Of a DNA stretch of 64,000 nucleotides, positions 33,806-42,009 are shown piece by piece. The position numbers were made by a program, and so were the translations under genes. Below the pieces are notes generated by a model that was not told where the DNA came from, ran no database searches, and saw only the letters and a program-made list of their open reading frames with translations. The stretch is from Pseudonocardia phyllosphaerae (lineage in GTDB: Bacteria > Actinomycetota > Actinomycetes > Mycobacteriales > Pseudonocardiaceae): NCBI RefSeq assembly GCF_046546475.1, contig NZ_JBKGXS010000007.1, positions 1 to 64,000 on the forward strand, written 5' to 3'. Within the stretch, counting starts at the first letter, position 1. Each line of letters starts with the position of its first letter.

Positions 33806-33887
33806 CACACCCCTCCGCCCGTTCCCACACTCGAAATATCAGGTGTGCGAACCCCCGCGGGGGTGTGCGCCGCGGCGGAGGGGTGTG
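33806..33887. terminator. Large nested stem-loop between convergent genes
   Basis: CACACCCCTCCGCC (33806-33819) is perfectly complementary to GGCGGAGGGGTGTG (33874-33887). The 54-base interior contains two further hairpins, CACAC/GTGTG (33826-33847) around an AT-rich loop and ACCCCC/GGGGGT (33851-33864). The result is a cruciform or three-way junction. It lies between the ends of the MerR remnant and the DHA2 exporter, so a bidirectional terminator is the simplest reading. A structured RNA is possible. Confidence 0.6.
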
Positions 33888-33912
33888 AGAGCCGGTCGGG
33901 CAGGAGCCGCCG

Positions 33913-35319
33913 TCACCACCGGCCGGTCATGTTCGGCAGCCGCAGCATCACCGGCACCGACGCCAGCAGGATCGCCGCGAGGACCAGGTAGCCGATCGCC
34001 TGCGTCCCGGCCGGGTCCCCGCTGCTCGACACCACCGCCGTCAGCACGGTGATCCCGGCGATCCCGCCGGACTGGCGGAACATCCCGCGCAGCCCGGACA
34101 CCGCGGAGACGTGTTCGGGTGCCAGGTGCAGCCCGGCGTTGCTCGACGCCGGCGCGCCGAGCCCCATCCCGAGCCCGGTCAGGGTGGTGGAGACTGCGAT
34201 CCACACGGCGGGGGAGAGCCACTCGGGTGCGGGCAGGGCCAGGACGACGAGCCCCGCGGCGACCAGCAACGAGCCCGCGACGAGCAGCGGGCGGAACCCG
34301 AGCCGGCGGATCACCACCACGCTCAGCGTCGACGCGGAGATCATCCCGAGGGCGCGGAACGTCAGCAGTCCACCCGCGACCAGCGGGTCCAGGTGGTAGC
34401 GGGTGATCGCGTACCAGGGGACGAGCGAGGCCTGCCCGAGTGCGGCGACGCCGAAGAAGAAGTTGACGACGTTGAGCGCGGTGAACGTCGGCCCCCGCAG
34501 CAGCCCGAGCGGAATCAGCGGGTTCGCGGTGCGGCCGAGGTGCCGCAGCAGCAGCCACCCGGCGAGCACCGCGACCGCACCGGCGGCCACCGCCAGCGAC
34601 AGCTCGGTCGTCACGCCGAACCCGCTGCCGGTGATGCTGACCGCGACCATGCCGCCGAGCAGCAGCGCGACCACCAGGCCTGCGCCGACGCCGTCGACCC
34701 GCTCCCCGGGCGTCGGTGCGGACCGCGGCACGAGAAACCAGGCTGCGACGAACACGACGACGCCGACCGGCACGTTGACCAGGAAGATCGACCGCCAGCC
34801 GGACGTGCTGACCAGCACGCCGCCGAGGGTCGGCCCGATGATCGCGCCGATCGGGAGGATGCTGGTGAACGACGCGATCGCCCGGTCGCGGTCGGGCCCG
34901 AAGAGGTCGGAGACGATGCCGGTCACCGAGGGTAGGAACGCGCCCGCGGCGAGCCCCTGGAGCAGCCGCGCGGCCACGAGCCACCCGATCGACGGGGCGA
35001 GGCCGATCAGCACCGACATCACCGTGAACACCGCGACCGCGGTCAGGAAGACCGGCCGCCGGCCGAACTGGTCGCTCATCCGTCCCGCGAGCGGCAGGGC
35101 GATGATCTGGCCGACCATGTAGATCGACACCGTCCAGCCGGTCCACGACAGCGGCGCGGCGAGATCGGCCTGCAGCGCGGGCAGCGCCGCGGCGACCGCG
35201 GTCTGGTCGATCGACCCCATCAGCAGCGTCGCGGCGACGACGGCGAACACGATCCGCCGGTGCAGTCCGTGCGGTGGATCCGCCGGGGTGGTGGGGACGG
35301 GGGTTCCCTGGCGAAGCAC
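33913..35319 (-). CDS. DHA2 (EmrB/QacA) family multidrug MFS exporter
   Basis: A 468-residue transporter with about 14 predicted membrane segments. Motif A is GRMSDQFGRRPVF. The antiporter-type motif C region reads SILPIGAIIGPTLGGVL and is followed by SGWRSIFLVNVPVG, typical of EmrB-like drug exporters. It uses the proton gradient to expel drugs or natural products. GTG 35319 starts the most complete N-terminus but has no strong ribosome site. It is divergent from a MarR regulator with a palindromic operator at 35364-35381, so drug-inducible derepression is the likely control. Confidence 0.9.
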   Translation of the reverse strand: MLRQGTPVPTTPADPPHGLHRRIVFAVVAATLLMGSIDQTAVAAALPALQADLAAPLSWTGWTVSIYMVGQIIALPLAGRMSDQFGRRPVFLTAVAVFTVMSVLIGLAPSIGWLVAARLLQGLAAGAFLPSVTGIVSDLFGPDRDRAIASFTSILPIGAIIGPTLGGVLVSTSGWRSIFLVNVPVGVVVFVAAWFLVPRSAPTPGERVDGVGAGLVVALLLGGMVAVSITGSGFGVTTELSLAVAAGAVAVLAGWLLLRHLGRTANPLIPLGLLRGPTFTALNVVNFFFGVAALGQASLVPWYAITRYHLDPLVAGGLLTFRALGMISASTLSVVVIRRLGFRPLLVAGSLLVAAGLVVLALPAPEWLSPAVWIAVSTTLTGLGMGLGAPASSNAGLHLAPEHVSAVSGLRGMFRQSGGIAGITVLTAVVSSSGDPAGTQAIGYLVLAAILLASVPVMLRLPNMTGRW

Positions 35320-35363
35320 GGGGGCGACCTACTCTCGGGGTGTCTGCGTACCCGGCAGGCTAC

Positions 35364-35381
35364 TTGCTTGCCAACAAGCAA
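35364..35381. promoter_or_regulatory. MarR operator palindrome
   Basis: TTGCTTGCCAACAAGCAA is a perfect inverted repeat (TTGCTTG, CCAA, CAAGCAA) in the divergent promoter region, 19 bp before the marR-type start codon. Palindromes of this sequence and size are typical MarR-family binding sites. Confidence 0.75.
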
Positions 35382-35399
35382 TCAAATGAGGAGCAGGAC

Positions 35400-35831
35400 G
35401 TGGAGCTGGACGCCGAAACCCTGGGACGGCTGCGGCGCGCCATCTCCAAGATCGGCCGGCTGCTGAACGAGGCCGCGACGGCCGAGGGCTTCAGCCCCGC
35501 CCAGGCGTCGGTGCTCAACATCGTCTCCGCCCGCGGCACCGTGTCGTTGTCGCAGCTCACGGCGCTGGAGGGGATGAACCCGAGCATGGTGTCGCGGATC
35601 GTCGGCAAGCTGACCGACCAGGGGCTGGTGGTGCGCAGCCAGGGCTGCGACGACCAGCGCACCGCCGTGGTGGAGTCCACGCCCGCGGGGCGGGAGCGCA
35701 GTGAGCGGATCCGCACCCGGCGCGCCGAGCGGGTCGCCGAGCTGATGGAGGACCTGGGCGACGGCGTCGCCGGGGCACTGGTGGAGGCGCTGCCGGCGCT
35801 GGAGGCGCTCGCGGCTCGCGCCGACGGGTAG
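35400..35831 (+). CDS. MarR-family transcriptional regulator
   Basis: A 143-residue winged-helix protein. The core has SPAQASVLNIVSARG, then LTALEGMNPSMVSRIVGKL (recognition helix) and the wing GLVVRSQGCDDQRTAVV with the family's DxR pattern (D-D-Q-R). GTG 35400 has GAGGAG at 35388-35393. It most likely represses itself and the divergent DHA2 exporter through the palindrome just upstream and is released by a small ligand. The ligand is unknown. Confidence 0.92.
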   Translation: MELDAETLGRLRRAISKIGRLLNEAATAEGFSPAQASVLNIVSARGTVSLSQLTALEGMNPSMVSRIVGKLTDQGLVVRSQGCDDQRTAVVESTPAGRERSERIRTRRAERVAELMEDLGDGVAGALVEALPALEALAARADG

Positions 35832-36048
35832 GCGCCGAGTCGACAGTCTGCGCCGACCTCGGCTCCGCTAACATCGTCCGCGTGATGGGAGCGGTGGTCT
35901 GGCGAGCGTCGTCGTTCTGACGGCCGCGTACACCCGCTCGCGAGCCGTCTGACCGGCGGCGTCGCGTAGTTCTCCTCTTTCGAGCAGCGAGTTCTTGCTG
36001 CTGATGCGCCCCGGGACAGGCGGCTCCCTCCGCTTGGGGAACCCGAAT

Positions 36049-37215
36049 ATGGCGCACCACGCCGGGCCGATGCTGGCCTGGACAGAAGCCGAAACCGTCC
36101 GTCATGCCCGATGGCTCACCGCTGACGGCCGGCCTCATCCTCGTTCCGTCCGAGTCGTGGACGCCGAACTCACCGCTGATCAGGCCGTGGAGTTCGGACT
36201 ACGACGGTGCGGAATGCTGTGGCGGGACGACTACAACGTCGCACTACAGGTGCTCGACGCGATGCGACGGCGACGGCGATCGCGGAGATCACACCGGCCA
36301 CTGCCTGTGGCGCAAGAATTCAACCGGCGACGGCAGCATCGTGCCCATACCGCGCAGATCCTGGGGTCGTTGCTCGTCGAGCTCCAACCTGGCGGCGATC
36401 TGCGGCTGCGTCGGGCTCCGGACACCGCTGATGCTGTTCGCGAGGTCTACGGCGAGCTCGACGAGCGAGTCCTGGTCCCGCTTCAAGAACTTCTCGGCGT
36501 GCTGAACGTCCATCGTCAGAGACGCGAGGGCATTCCTATCAAGTCGCTGGGTGGCGCGCACATCCGCCCGCACTACGGGGTCTTCGCGCCGACGCGTCAG
36601 GACTATATCGACCTCGTCGGCCGAGCGCCGCTGCCTCCTGGAATCGGGAACGGGAACGGGACAGCCTTCGATATCGGCACCGGGACCGGCGTCCTGAGCG
36701 CGCTTCTCATCGCTCGCGGGGTGGGTATGGTCGTCGCCACGGACTGTCAGTCACGAGCTGTCGAATGCGCCCGCGACAATGTCGAGCGGCTCGATCTGTC
36801 CCGGCAGGTCGTCATCGAGCAACGTGACCTGTTCCCCCGGGGAAAAGCGGACCTGGTCGTCATGAACCCACCGTGGATCCCGGGGACGCCCAGGAGCGCC
36901 GTGGAGACAGGCGTTTACGACCGGCACGGCGGCATGTCCAGGCGGTTCCTGCGTGGGGTCCGCGATCACTTGAAGCCGGGCGGCGAAGCATGGCTTCTCC
37001 AGTCCACGTTGGCCGAACATCTGGGGCTTCGCAGGCAGGGGGAGCTCTCGGGACTCGTAGCGGAGACAGGTCTGCACGTCGTCGGTCTGGACGAGGCAAC
37101 TCCATGCACAGCAGCACGATCGGACGAGCGGGTCAGTCGCAACGATCCGATTGCTGCCGCTCGTCGGCGGGAACGGTTGCAGCTGTGGCGGCTTGGGCCC
37201 CCGCCCGAGAGGTGA
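36049..37215 (+). CDS. Class I SAM-dependent methyltransferase with NPPW motif
   Basis: The N-terminal about 180 residues are not recognised. The C-terminal half is a Rossmann methyltransferase: motif I AFDIGTGTGVLSALLIARGV, an acidic post-motif (VVATD) and motif IV VVMNPPWIPG. An NPPY/NPPW motif marks enzymes that methylate an amide or ring nitrogen (PrmC/HemK-like, adenine-N6 or small-molecule N-methylases). The substrate is unknown. The start is uncertain: ATG 36049 has GGGGA eight bases upstream, while TTG 35995 or ATG 36004 would extend it. The 160 bp before it hold nothing recognisable. Codon bias is a little weaker than in the flanking genes. Confidence 0.75.
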   Translation: MAHHAGPMLAWTEAETVRHARWLTADGRPHPRSVRVVDAELTADQAVEFGLRRCGMLWRDDYNVALQVLDAMRRRRRSRRSHRPLPVAQEFNRRRQHRAHTAQILGSLLVELQPGGDLRLRRAPDTADAVREVYGELDERVLVPLQELLGVLNVHRQRREGIPIKSLGGAHIRPHYGVFAPTRQDYIDLVGRAPLPPGIGNGNGTAFDIGTGTGVLSALLIARGVGMVVATDCQSRAVECARDNVERLDLSRQVVIEQRDLFPRGKADLVVMNPPWIPGTPRSAVETGVYDRHGGMSRRFLRGVRDHLKPGGEAWLLQSTLAEHLGLRRQGELSGLVAETGLHVVGLDEATPCTAARSDERVSRNDPIAAARRRERLQLWRLGPPPER

Positions 37216-37339
37216 GCCACTCGCCGGTCAGCCGGTCAGATAGGCGGCCGCTGCGCCGTAACGGGATCGTGGTTCTCCGGGGTGCGCCGAGCCGATACTG
37301 TTCCCGATGATCGCAGGTCCGGGTGCCGGAGGGAGCAGG

Positions 37340-38074
37340 GTGGACGATCGTCGGTCGGCGGAGCACACGCTCTACCTGCAGACGCTGACGAGCGACATCA
37401 CCATGCCTCCGAAGGAGGGGCGGGTCCTGCTGTTCGGGCGCAACCGGCCCGACGTCCACGTCGGTGTCGGTGAGGACGACCCGCGGGTCAGCCGCACCCA
37501 CGGCCGGCTGGTGTTCTCCGACGGCAGGTGGCACCTCGAGGCGACCGGGCAGCGCCCGATCCGCTTCGCCGCCGACGGCCGCCTGCTCTACGCTGGTCAG
37601 GACCCCGTGCCGCTGCAGCCCGGCTACCTCCAGCTGCTCGCTCTCGGCTCGGCCGACCGCGAACACGTCCTGGAGCTGCGGATCAGCGGCCCCGACCACG
37701 TCGCCGCGCCCGCGCCGAACCAGGAGACGCTGGTCCGCAGCTGGCCGCTCGACGACACCGAGCACACCGTCTGTGTCGTCCTCGCCCGCCGGTACCTGCA
37801 GAACGACCCGAACCCGGTGCCGCAGTCGTGGACCCAGATCGGCGAGGAGATGCAGCACATCCAGCCCGGTGCGGGGTGGACCCGGCGCCGCGCCGAGCAC
37901 ACCGTCCGCGCCGTGCGCGAGCGGCTGGCCGCCGCGGGCGTGCGGGGGCTGCTGGCCGACGACGTCGAGCCGCCGGTGGGCACCCAGCTCAACGACAACC
38001 TCGTCGCCGAGCTGATCGCCACGCTGAGCATCCGGCCCGACGACCTCGAGCGTCTGGACACCGAACACCCGTGA
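37340..38074 (+). CDS. FHA-domain protein paired with a Ser/Thr kinase
   Basis: A 244-residue cytoplasmic protein whose N-terminal half is a forkhead-associated fold. It has LLFGRNRPDVHVGVGEDDPR followed by VSRTHGRLVF, which contain the phosphothreonine-binding GR, S and H residues. The C-terminal half (about 120-244) is helical and may be a DNA-binding-like or adaptor domain, with a charged TRRRAEHTVRAVRERL segment. GTG 37340 is preceded by GGAGGGAG; an in-frame ATG at 37307 is weaker. It overlaps the kinase gene by 4 bp, so the two proteins are made together. The FHA domain probably reads phosphothreonines made by that kinase (inference). Confidence 0.85.
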   Translation: MDDRRSAEHTLYLQTLTSDITMPPKEGRVLLFGRNRPDVHVGVGEDDPRVSRTHGRLVFSDGRWHLEATGQRPIRFAADGRLLYAGQDPVPLQPGYLQLLALGSADREHVLELRISGPDHVAAPAPNQETLVRSWPLDDTEHTVCVVLARRYLQNDPNPVPQSWTQIGEEMQHIQPGAGWTRRRAEHTVRAVRERLAAAGVRGLLADDVEPPVGTQLNDNLVAELIATLSIRPDDLERLDTEHP

Positions 38075-39981
38075 CCGGTGCCGCGCCCGCCGGCCTGGCC
38101 GAGGGCATGACCGTCGCCGGCCGCTACCGCGTCGGCGAGTGCCTGGGCGTCGGCGGGATGGGCATCGTGTTCCGGGCACGGGACACCCTGCTGGACCGGG
38201 ACGTCGCGCTCAAGCAGCTCCGCGTCGAGTCCGCCGCCGTCACGGCGGGCCGCGACCCGGCCGAACGGCTGCGGCGCGAGGGCAGGCTGGCCGCGCGGCT
38301 CCACCACGGGCGGATCGTGTCGGTGTTCGACGTCGTGGAGGGACCGGCCGGGCCGCTGCTGGTCATGGAGTACGTCCCGGCCCGCAGCCTCGACGCGGTG
38401 CTCCAGGAGTCGTTCCCGATGGTCCCGGCGGCCGCCGCGCGGATCGGGGCGCAGGTCGCCGAGGCCCTCGCCGCCCTGCACGACGCCGGCGTGGTGCACC
38501 GCGACGTCAAGCCGGGCAACGTCCTGGTCTCCGACTCCGGCCCGATCAAGCTGACCGACTTCGGGATCTCCTCCTTCGCCGGGCACCACTCGCTGACCGG
38601 CTCCGCGCTGGGCACACCCGCGTACTTCGCACCGGAGGTGGCGCGCGGCGACGAACCCGGCGAGGCCGCCGACGTCTACGCCCTCGGGGCGACGCTGCGG
38701 GTGCTCACCGAGGGCGAACCGCCGTTCGGCTGGGGCGACGACCGGCCGCTCGCGCTGATCCGCCGGATCGCCGGCGAGGACGCGGTGCCCTACCCGCAGG
38801 ACCGCGGGTCCTTCGGCGAGCTCGTCGCGGAGATGACCGCGGCCGACCCGGCGGCCCGGCCGTCCGCGGCGGAGGTCGCCCGGCGGCTGTGGGCACTCGC
38901 CGACCACGACGAGCCCGCCCCGGCCCCGCCGCGGAACCCGCCGGCACCGGACCAGGCCACCGTGCCGCCGTCGCAGGGTGAGCAGGGTGAGCGGCCCACC
39001 CCGCAGGCCGGGGGCCGGCGCAGGTGGGTGGTGCTCGCCGCCGTCGTGGCCGTGCTCGTCGTCCTCGGGGGTGTGGTGGCGGCACTGAGCGCCGGGCGTC
39101 CGGGTGAGCAGCAGGCCGCGGCGCCGTCGCCACCGGGCTCCGGCGGCGAGCCCGTGCCGCTGCCCGTGCTGACCGTCGGCGACCAGCGCTCGGCCGACCC
39201 CTGCCTGGTCGATCCGGCGTCGCTCGCCCGGTTCGGTACCCCGGTCCCGCTGCCCGACTACGGCAACCTCGCGTCCTGCGAGGTGGCGCTCCAGTCCCAG
39301 GGGGCCGACATCGGCTCGGTGGTGAGCCGCTACCACTCCGAGAACGACGTCCCGCGCGACGGGGACATCACCCGGCTCGGTGCGGCCACCCTGGAGCGCA
39401 AGCCGCGCGACGACAACAGTTGCGACCGCGACCTCCACCTCTCCGGCGGCGCGAAGATCACCGTCACCGGCGAGCGCGACGGGAAGAAGGCCGCCGAGCA
39501 GCTCGACCCGTGCGCGATGGCCGACGCGGGCGTCGCGTCGGCGACGTCCCGGCTCGCCGGCGGCGGCATCCTGCGTCGCCAACCGCCGCCCGGCGCGAGC
39601 CCGTTGTGGAACACCGACGCCTGTGACCTGCTGAAGCCCGCCGACCTGACCGACATCCCCGCCGCCGGGAAGAAGCCGTTCCGCGACTTCGGCGGCTGGT
39701 CGTGCGACTGGGGCACCGACGACAGCGTGCAGGTGAAGGTCTCCTTCGACCGCTACGACCACCCCGACCAGGGGCAGAAGCCGGACGGGGTCGCCTACGT
39801 CCGCACCGACGACGACGGCAGCTCCTGCAACGCCGAGGTGCCGCAACGGGACTTCGACGGCACCAACGGCCGCCAGCTCGCCGAGGTGCTGCGGGTGAAG
39901 GCCGAGGGCGGCGGCCGGTCGGCGACTCAGCTGTGCGCGATCGCGTCGAAGCTGGCGACGACCGCGCAGAAGCGCCTCTGA
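38071..39981 (+). CDS. PknB-like transmembrane Ser/Thr kinase with duplicated Cys-rich outer domain
   Basis: A 636-residue receptor kinase. Residues about 18-275 are a Hanks-type kinase: glycine loop LGVGGMGIVF, Lys48 in ALKQL, catalytic HRDVKPGN at 143-150, DFG in LTDFGISSFAG, and APE in YFAPEVA. A Pro-rich linker follows, then one membrane span near 318-340. The outer part (about 375-636) has two units with four Cys each, starting DPC (C378) and DAC (C518). They resemble the DUF3558 type of mycobacterial sensors. PASTA repeats are absent. GTG 38071 overlaps the FHA gene. The kinase probably senses an envelope signal and phosphorylates the FHA protein or its partners (inference). Confidence 0.93.
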   Translation: MTGAAPAGLAEGMTVAGRYRVGECLGVGGMGIVFRARDTLLDRDVALKQLRVESAAVTAGRDPAERLRREGRLAARLHHGRIVSVFDVVEGPAGPLLVMEYVPARSLDAVLQESFPMVPAAAARIGAQVAEALAALHDAGVVHRDVKPGNVLVSDSGPIKLTDFGISSFAGHHSLTGSALGTPAYFAPEVARGDEPGEAADVYALGATLRVLTEGEPPFGWGDDRPLALIRRIAGEDAVPYPQDRGSFGELVAEMTAADPAARPSAAEVARRLWALADHDEPAPAPPRNPPAPDQATVPPSQGEQGERPTPQAGGRRRWVVLAAVVAVLVVLGGVVAALSAGRPGEQQAAAPSPPGSGGEPVPLPVLTVGDQRSADPCLVDPASLARFGTPVPLPDYGNLASCEVALQSQGADIGSVVSRYHSENDVPRDGDITRLGAATLERKPRDDNSCDRDLHLSGGAKITVTGERDGKKAAEQLDPCAMADAGVASATSRLAGGGILRRQPPPGASPLWNTDACDLLKPADLTDIPAAGKKPFRDFGGWSCDWGTDDSVQVKVSFDRYDHPDQGQKPDGVAYVRTDDDGSSCNAEVPQRDFDGTNGRQLAEVLRVKAEGGGRSATQLCAIASKLATTAQKRL

Positions 39982-39997
39982 ACTGCAGAGACGGTCC

Positions 39998-40040
39998 GGT
40001 CGCGGCGGCGGGGCACCCCGCGCGCCCCGCGGCCGCGACC
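39998..40040 (+). terminator. Hairpin after the kinase gene
   Basis: The 17-base arm at 39998-40014 pairs with 40024-40040 with a single mismatch (GGTCGCGG with CCGCGACC at the base). It begins 17 bp after the kinase stop. Confidence 0.65.
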
Positions 40041-40146
40041 GCGGTGGGGAGCGTGCCGGTGGTCGTCCGGGAACCCTCCCGGACGTGCCGTGATCACCTG
40101 GCGATACCCGGGCAACGAGCCCCGGTACAGGGGCATCGAGGAGATC

Positions 40147-40653
40147 ATGATGATGAGACTACGTAGACGATCTGCGGGCGCGGCCGCGGCCGCGGTGATG
40201 GCGGGTGTCGCGCTGCTGAGCGGTGTAACGCACGGTACGGCGACTGCGGCGCCGGCTGCCGGTGGTCCAGGCACCGGGGTGACCACGACCTTCGAGGGAA
40301 AGATGTGGGCGTATCACGCAGGCTGTGCCTTCGTCCTCAGCACGGGAACGATCGGCGGGATCGATTCGCAGGGCTACAGCAACAACTGGATTCTCAAGAT
40401 CGATCCGGCGAAGCCTCCGGGCGCTCCGAAGGACGCCCCGCTGGTCTCGTGCTCGTTCCGCGGGACGGTGAGCAGCCAGCCCAAGAAGCCGGGCCGGCCG
40501 GTCGTCACGAACTTCTCCGGTGACACCGGAAATGTAGCGTCCCAGAGGCGAGGCTTCAGCGGGGAGCCTTTCAGCGGAATCCGCCCGCAGTCCATCACCG
40601 TCGAGTTGTGTAAGGGCGCCGACTGTTCGGGCCCACTCACACACAAGGCGTAG
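40147..40653 (+). CDS. Secreted protein of unknown function
   Basis: A 168-residue protein with an N-terminal signal peptide (MMMRLRRRSAGAAAAAVMAG) and a probable cleavage after ATAAPA. The mature about 130 residues contain four Cys (GCAFV, SCSFR, LCKGADC), which probably form disulfides outside the cell, and a beta-rich pattern. I do not recognise the family. Three ATGs in a row (40147, 40150, 40153) lie behind GAGGAG, and any of them may be used. It stands alone between two hairpins. Codon bias is a little weaker than in its neighbours. Confidence 0.7.
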   Translation: MMMRLRRRSAGAAAAAVMAGVALLSGVTHGTATAAPAAGGPGTGVTTTFEGKMWAYHAGCAFVLSTGTIGGIDSQGYSNNWILKIDPAKPPGAPKDAPLVSCSFRGTVSSQPKKPGRPVVTNFSGDTGNVASQRRGFSGEPFSGIRPQSITVELCKGADCSGPLTHKA

Positions 40654-40676
40654 CGCCCCGGAACGACGAGGCGAGC

Positions 40677-40712
40677 CGAGCCGGCTCCGAGCGTGTGCCC
40701 GGAGCCGGCTCG
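40677..40712 (+). terminator. Hairpin after the secreted-protein gene
   Basis: CGAGCCGGCTCCG (40677-40689) and CGGAGCCGGCTCG (40700-40712) form a perfect 13-bp stem with a 10-base loop, 24 bp after the stop codon. Confidence 0.75.
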
Positions 40713-40794
40713 TTCGAACAACGGCGTATGGGGCGCGCCCCCGGTGGCTCATCAGGCACGATCATGGTCCAGACCATCGACTGTGAGGACCCCC

Positions 40795-41262
40795 GTGCTC
40801 GACGCCAACCGCCAGCGCCTGTCCATGACGGTGCTCATGACGCCGGACATGTCGAACTTCTCCGGCCACGTGCACGGTGGAGCGATCCTCAAGCTCCTCG
40901 ACCAGGTCGCCTACACCTGCGCGAGCCGCTGGGCCCAGACCTACGTGGTGACGCTGTCGGTGGACCGTGTCGTGTTCCGCGAGCCGATCGGGATCGGGGA
41001 GCTCGTCACGTTCCAGGCCTCGGTGAACTACACCGGACGGTCGTCGATGGAGGTCGGGATCCGGGTGACTGCCGAGGACATCCAGCGCAACCACGTGCGG
41101 CACACCAACAGCTGCTACTTCACGATGATCGGCGTCGACGAGGACGGGCGCCCGGTCGAGGTGCGCAAGCTCGACCCGCAGACCGACGAGGAGAAGCGCC
41201 GCTGGAAGGACGCGGAGCGCCGGCGTCAGCTGCGCAAGGAGGCGGAGCAGTCGGAGGGCTGA
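40795..41262 (+). CDS. Hotdog-fold acyl-CoA thioesterase (YciA/BACH type)
   Basis: A 155-residue single-hotdog thioesterase that hydrolyses acyl-CoA to free acid and CoA. Family features are MTPDMSNFSGHVHGGAILKL (the HVHGG-type loop with the catalytic Asn/Asp neighbourhood), LLDQVAYTCASRW and a second strand pair VVTLSVDRVVFREPI and GELVTFQASVNYTGRSSMEV. The last about 25 residues are a charged helix. GTG 40795 follows GAGG. In-frame codons further upstream look non-coding. The physiological substrate is not evident. Confidence 0.88.
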   Translation: MLDANRQRLSMTVLMTPDMSNFSGHVHGGAILKLLDQVAYTCASRWAQTYVVTLSVDRVVFREPIGIGELVTFQASVNYTGRSSMEVGIRVTAEDIQRNHVRHTNSCYFTMIGVDEDGRPVEVRKLDPQTDEEKRRWKDAERRRQLRKEAEQSEG

Positions 41263-41269
41263 GCGCCGC

Positions 41270-41947
41270 TCAGCCGTCGAGCAGCCGGAAGCCGTTGCCC
41301 TCCGGGTCGGCGAGCAGGGTGCCGTCCGGGGTCCGCCCCAGCACCGTGGCGCCGCGGGCGACGAGGTCGTCGGCGCCGGCGCCACCGACCGGCGAGACAT
41401 CCCAGCGCAGCCGGTTCGGCGCGGACCGCGGCTCGGGCACCGGGGCGACGTCGATGTCCTCGAACGGCGCCCCGGGCACCCCGTGGACGTAGGTGTAGAC
41501 CTGGGTGCCGTCGTCGTCGGCGTACGCCTCGGCACCGAACACCCCGGCCCACCACGTGGCGATGCGGTGATGGTCGACGGCGTCGACCTCGAGGTCCTTG
41601 AGCTGCGGCGACGTGACATCGGGGGAGACGAACACACAGAACTCGTCGCCCTCCGGGCTCTGCAGCACCGTCCACGGCAGCGCGCCGGGCTCGGTGACCC
41701 GGTGCAGCCCGGCGAAGGGCTCGAGCGACGGCGCCCGCACGTCGAGATGCGTCCGGTTCTTGACGGTCTTCGGCGCGGCCCCGCCGAGCAGGCGCAGCGT
41801 GTGCTGCGGTGTCGCACCGTGCAGGACGGCCCCGCGCGCGTCGACGGCGCCGATCTCCAGACCGAGCGTCCCGGCCCAGAACGGCGCCGCCGTCACCGGG
41901 TCGATCACGTCGAGGACGAGTCCCCGGAAGCTGATCAGCGGCGCCAC
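41270..41947 (-). CDS. Two-domain VOC (glyoxalase/bleomycin-resistance fold) protein
   Basis: About 225 residues containing two vicinal-oxygen-chelate units. One starts at LISFRGLVLDVIDPVTAAPF and ends in PEGDEFCVF, and the second ends in DPEGNGFRLL. This layout is typical of glyoxalase-like proteins found widely in actinobacteria, with no assigned substrate. The likely start is GTG 41947, with AGGG a few bases before it. It converges with the thioesterase (7 bp apart), and the start codons of this gene and the next gene are 62 bp apart, divergent. Confidence 0.8.
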   Translation of the reverse strand: MAPLISFRGLVLDVIDPVTAAPFWAGTLGLEIGAVDARGAVLHGATPQHTLRLLGGAAPKTVKNRTHLDVRAPSLEPFAGLHRVTEPGALPWTVLQSPEGDEFCVFVSPDVTSPQLKDLEVDAVDHHRIATWWAGVFGAEAYADDDGTQVYTYVHGVPGAPFEDIDVAPVPEPRSAPNRLRWDVSPVGGAGADDLVARGATVLGRTPDGTLLADPEGNGFRLLDG

Positions 41948-42009
41948 GAAGCCGACCCTAGAGGCGGCCCGCCGCACGTGTCGCCGGGAAAACCGGTAGA
42001 GGTAGCAGC

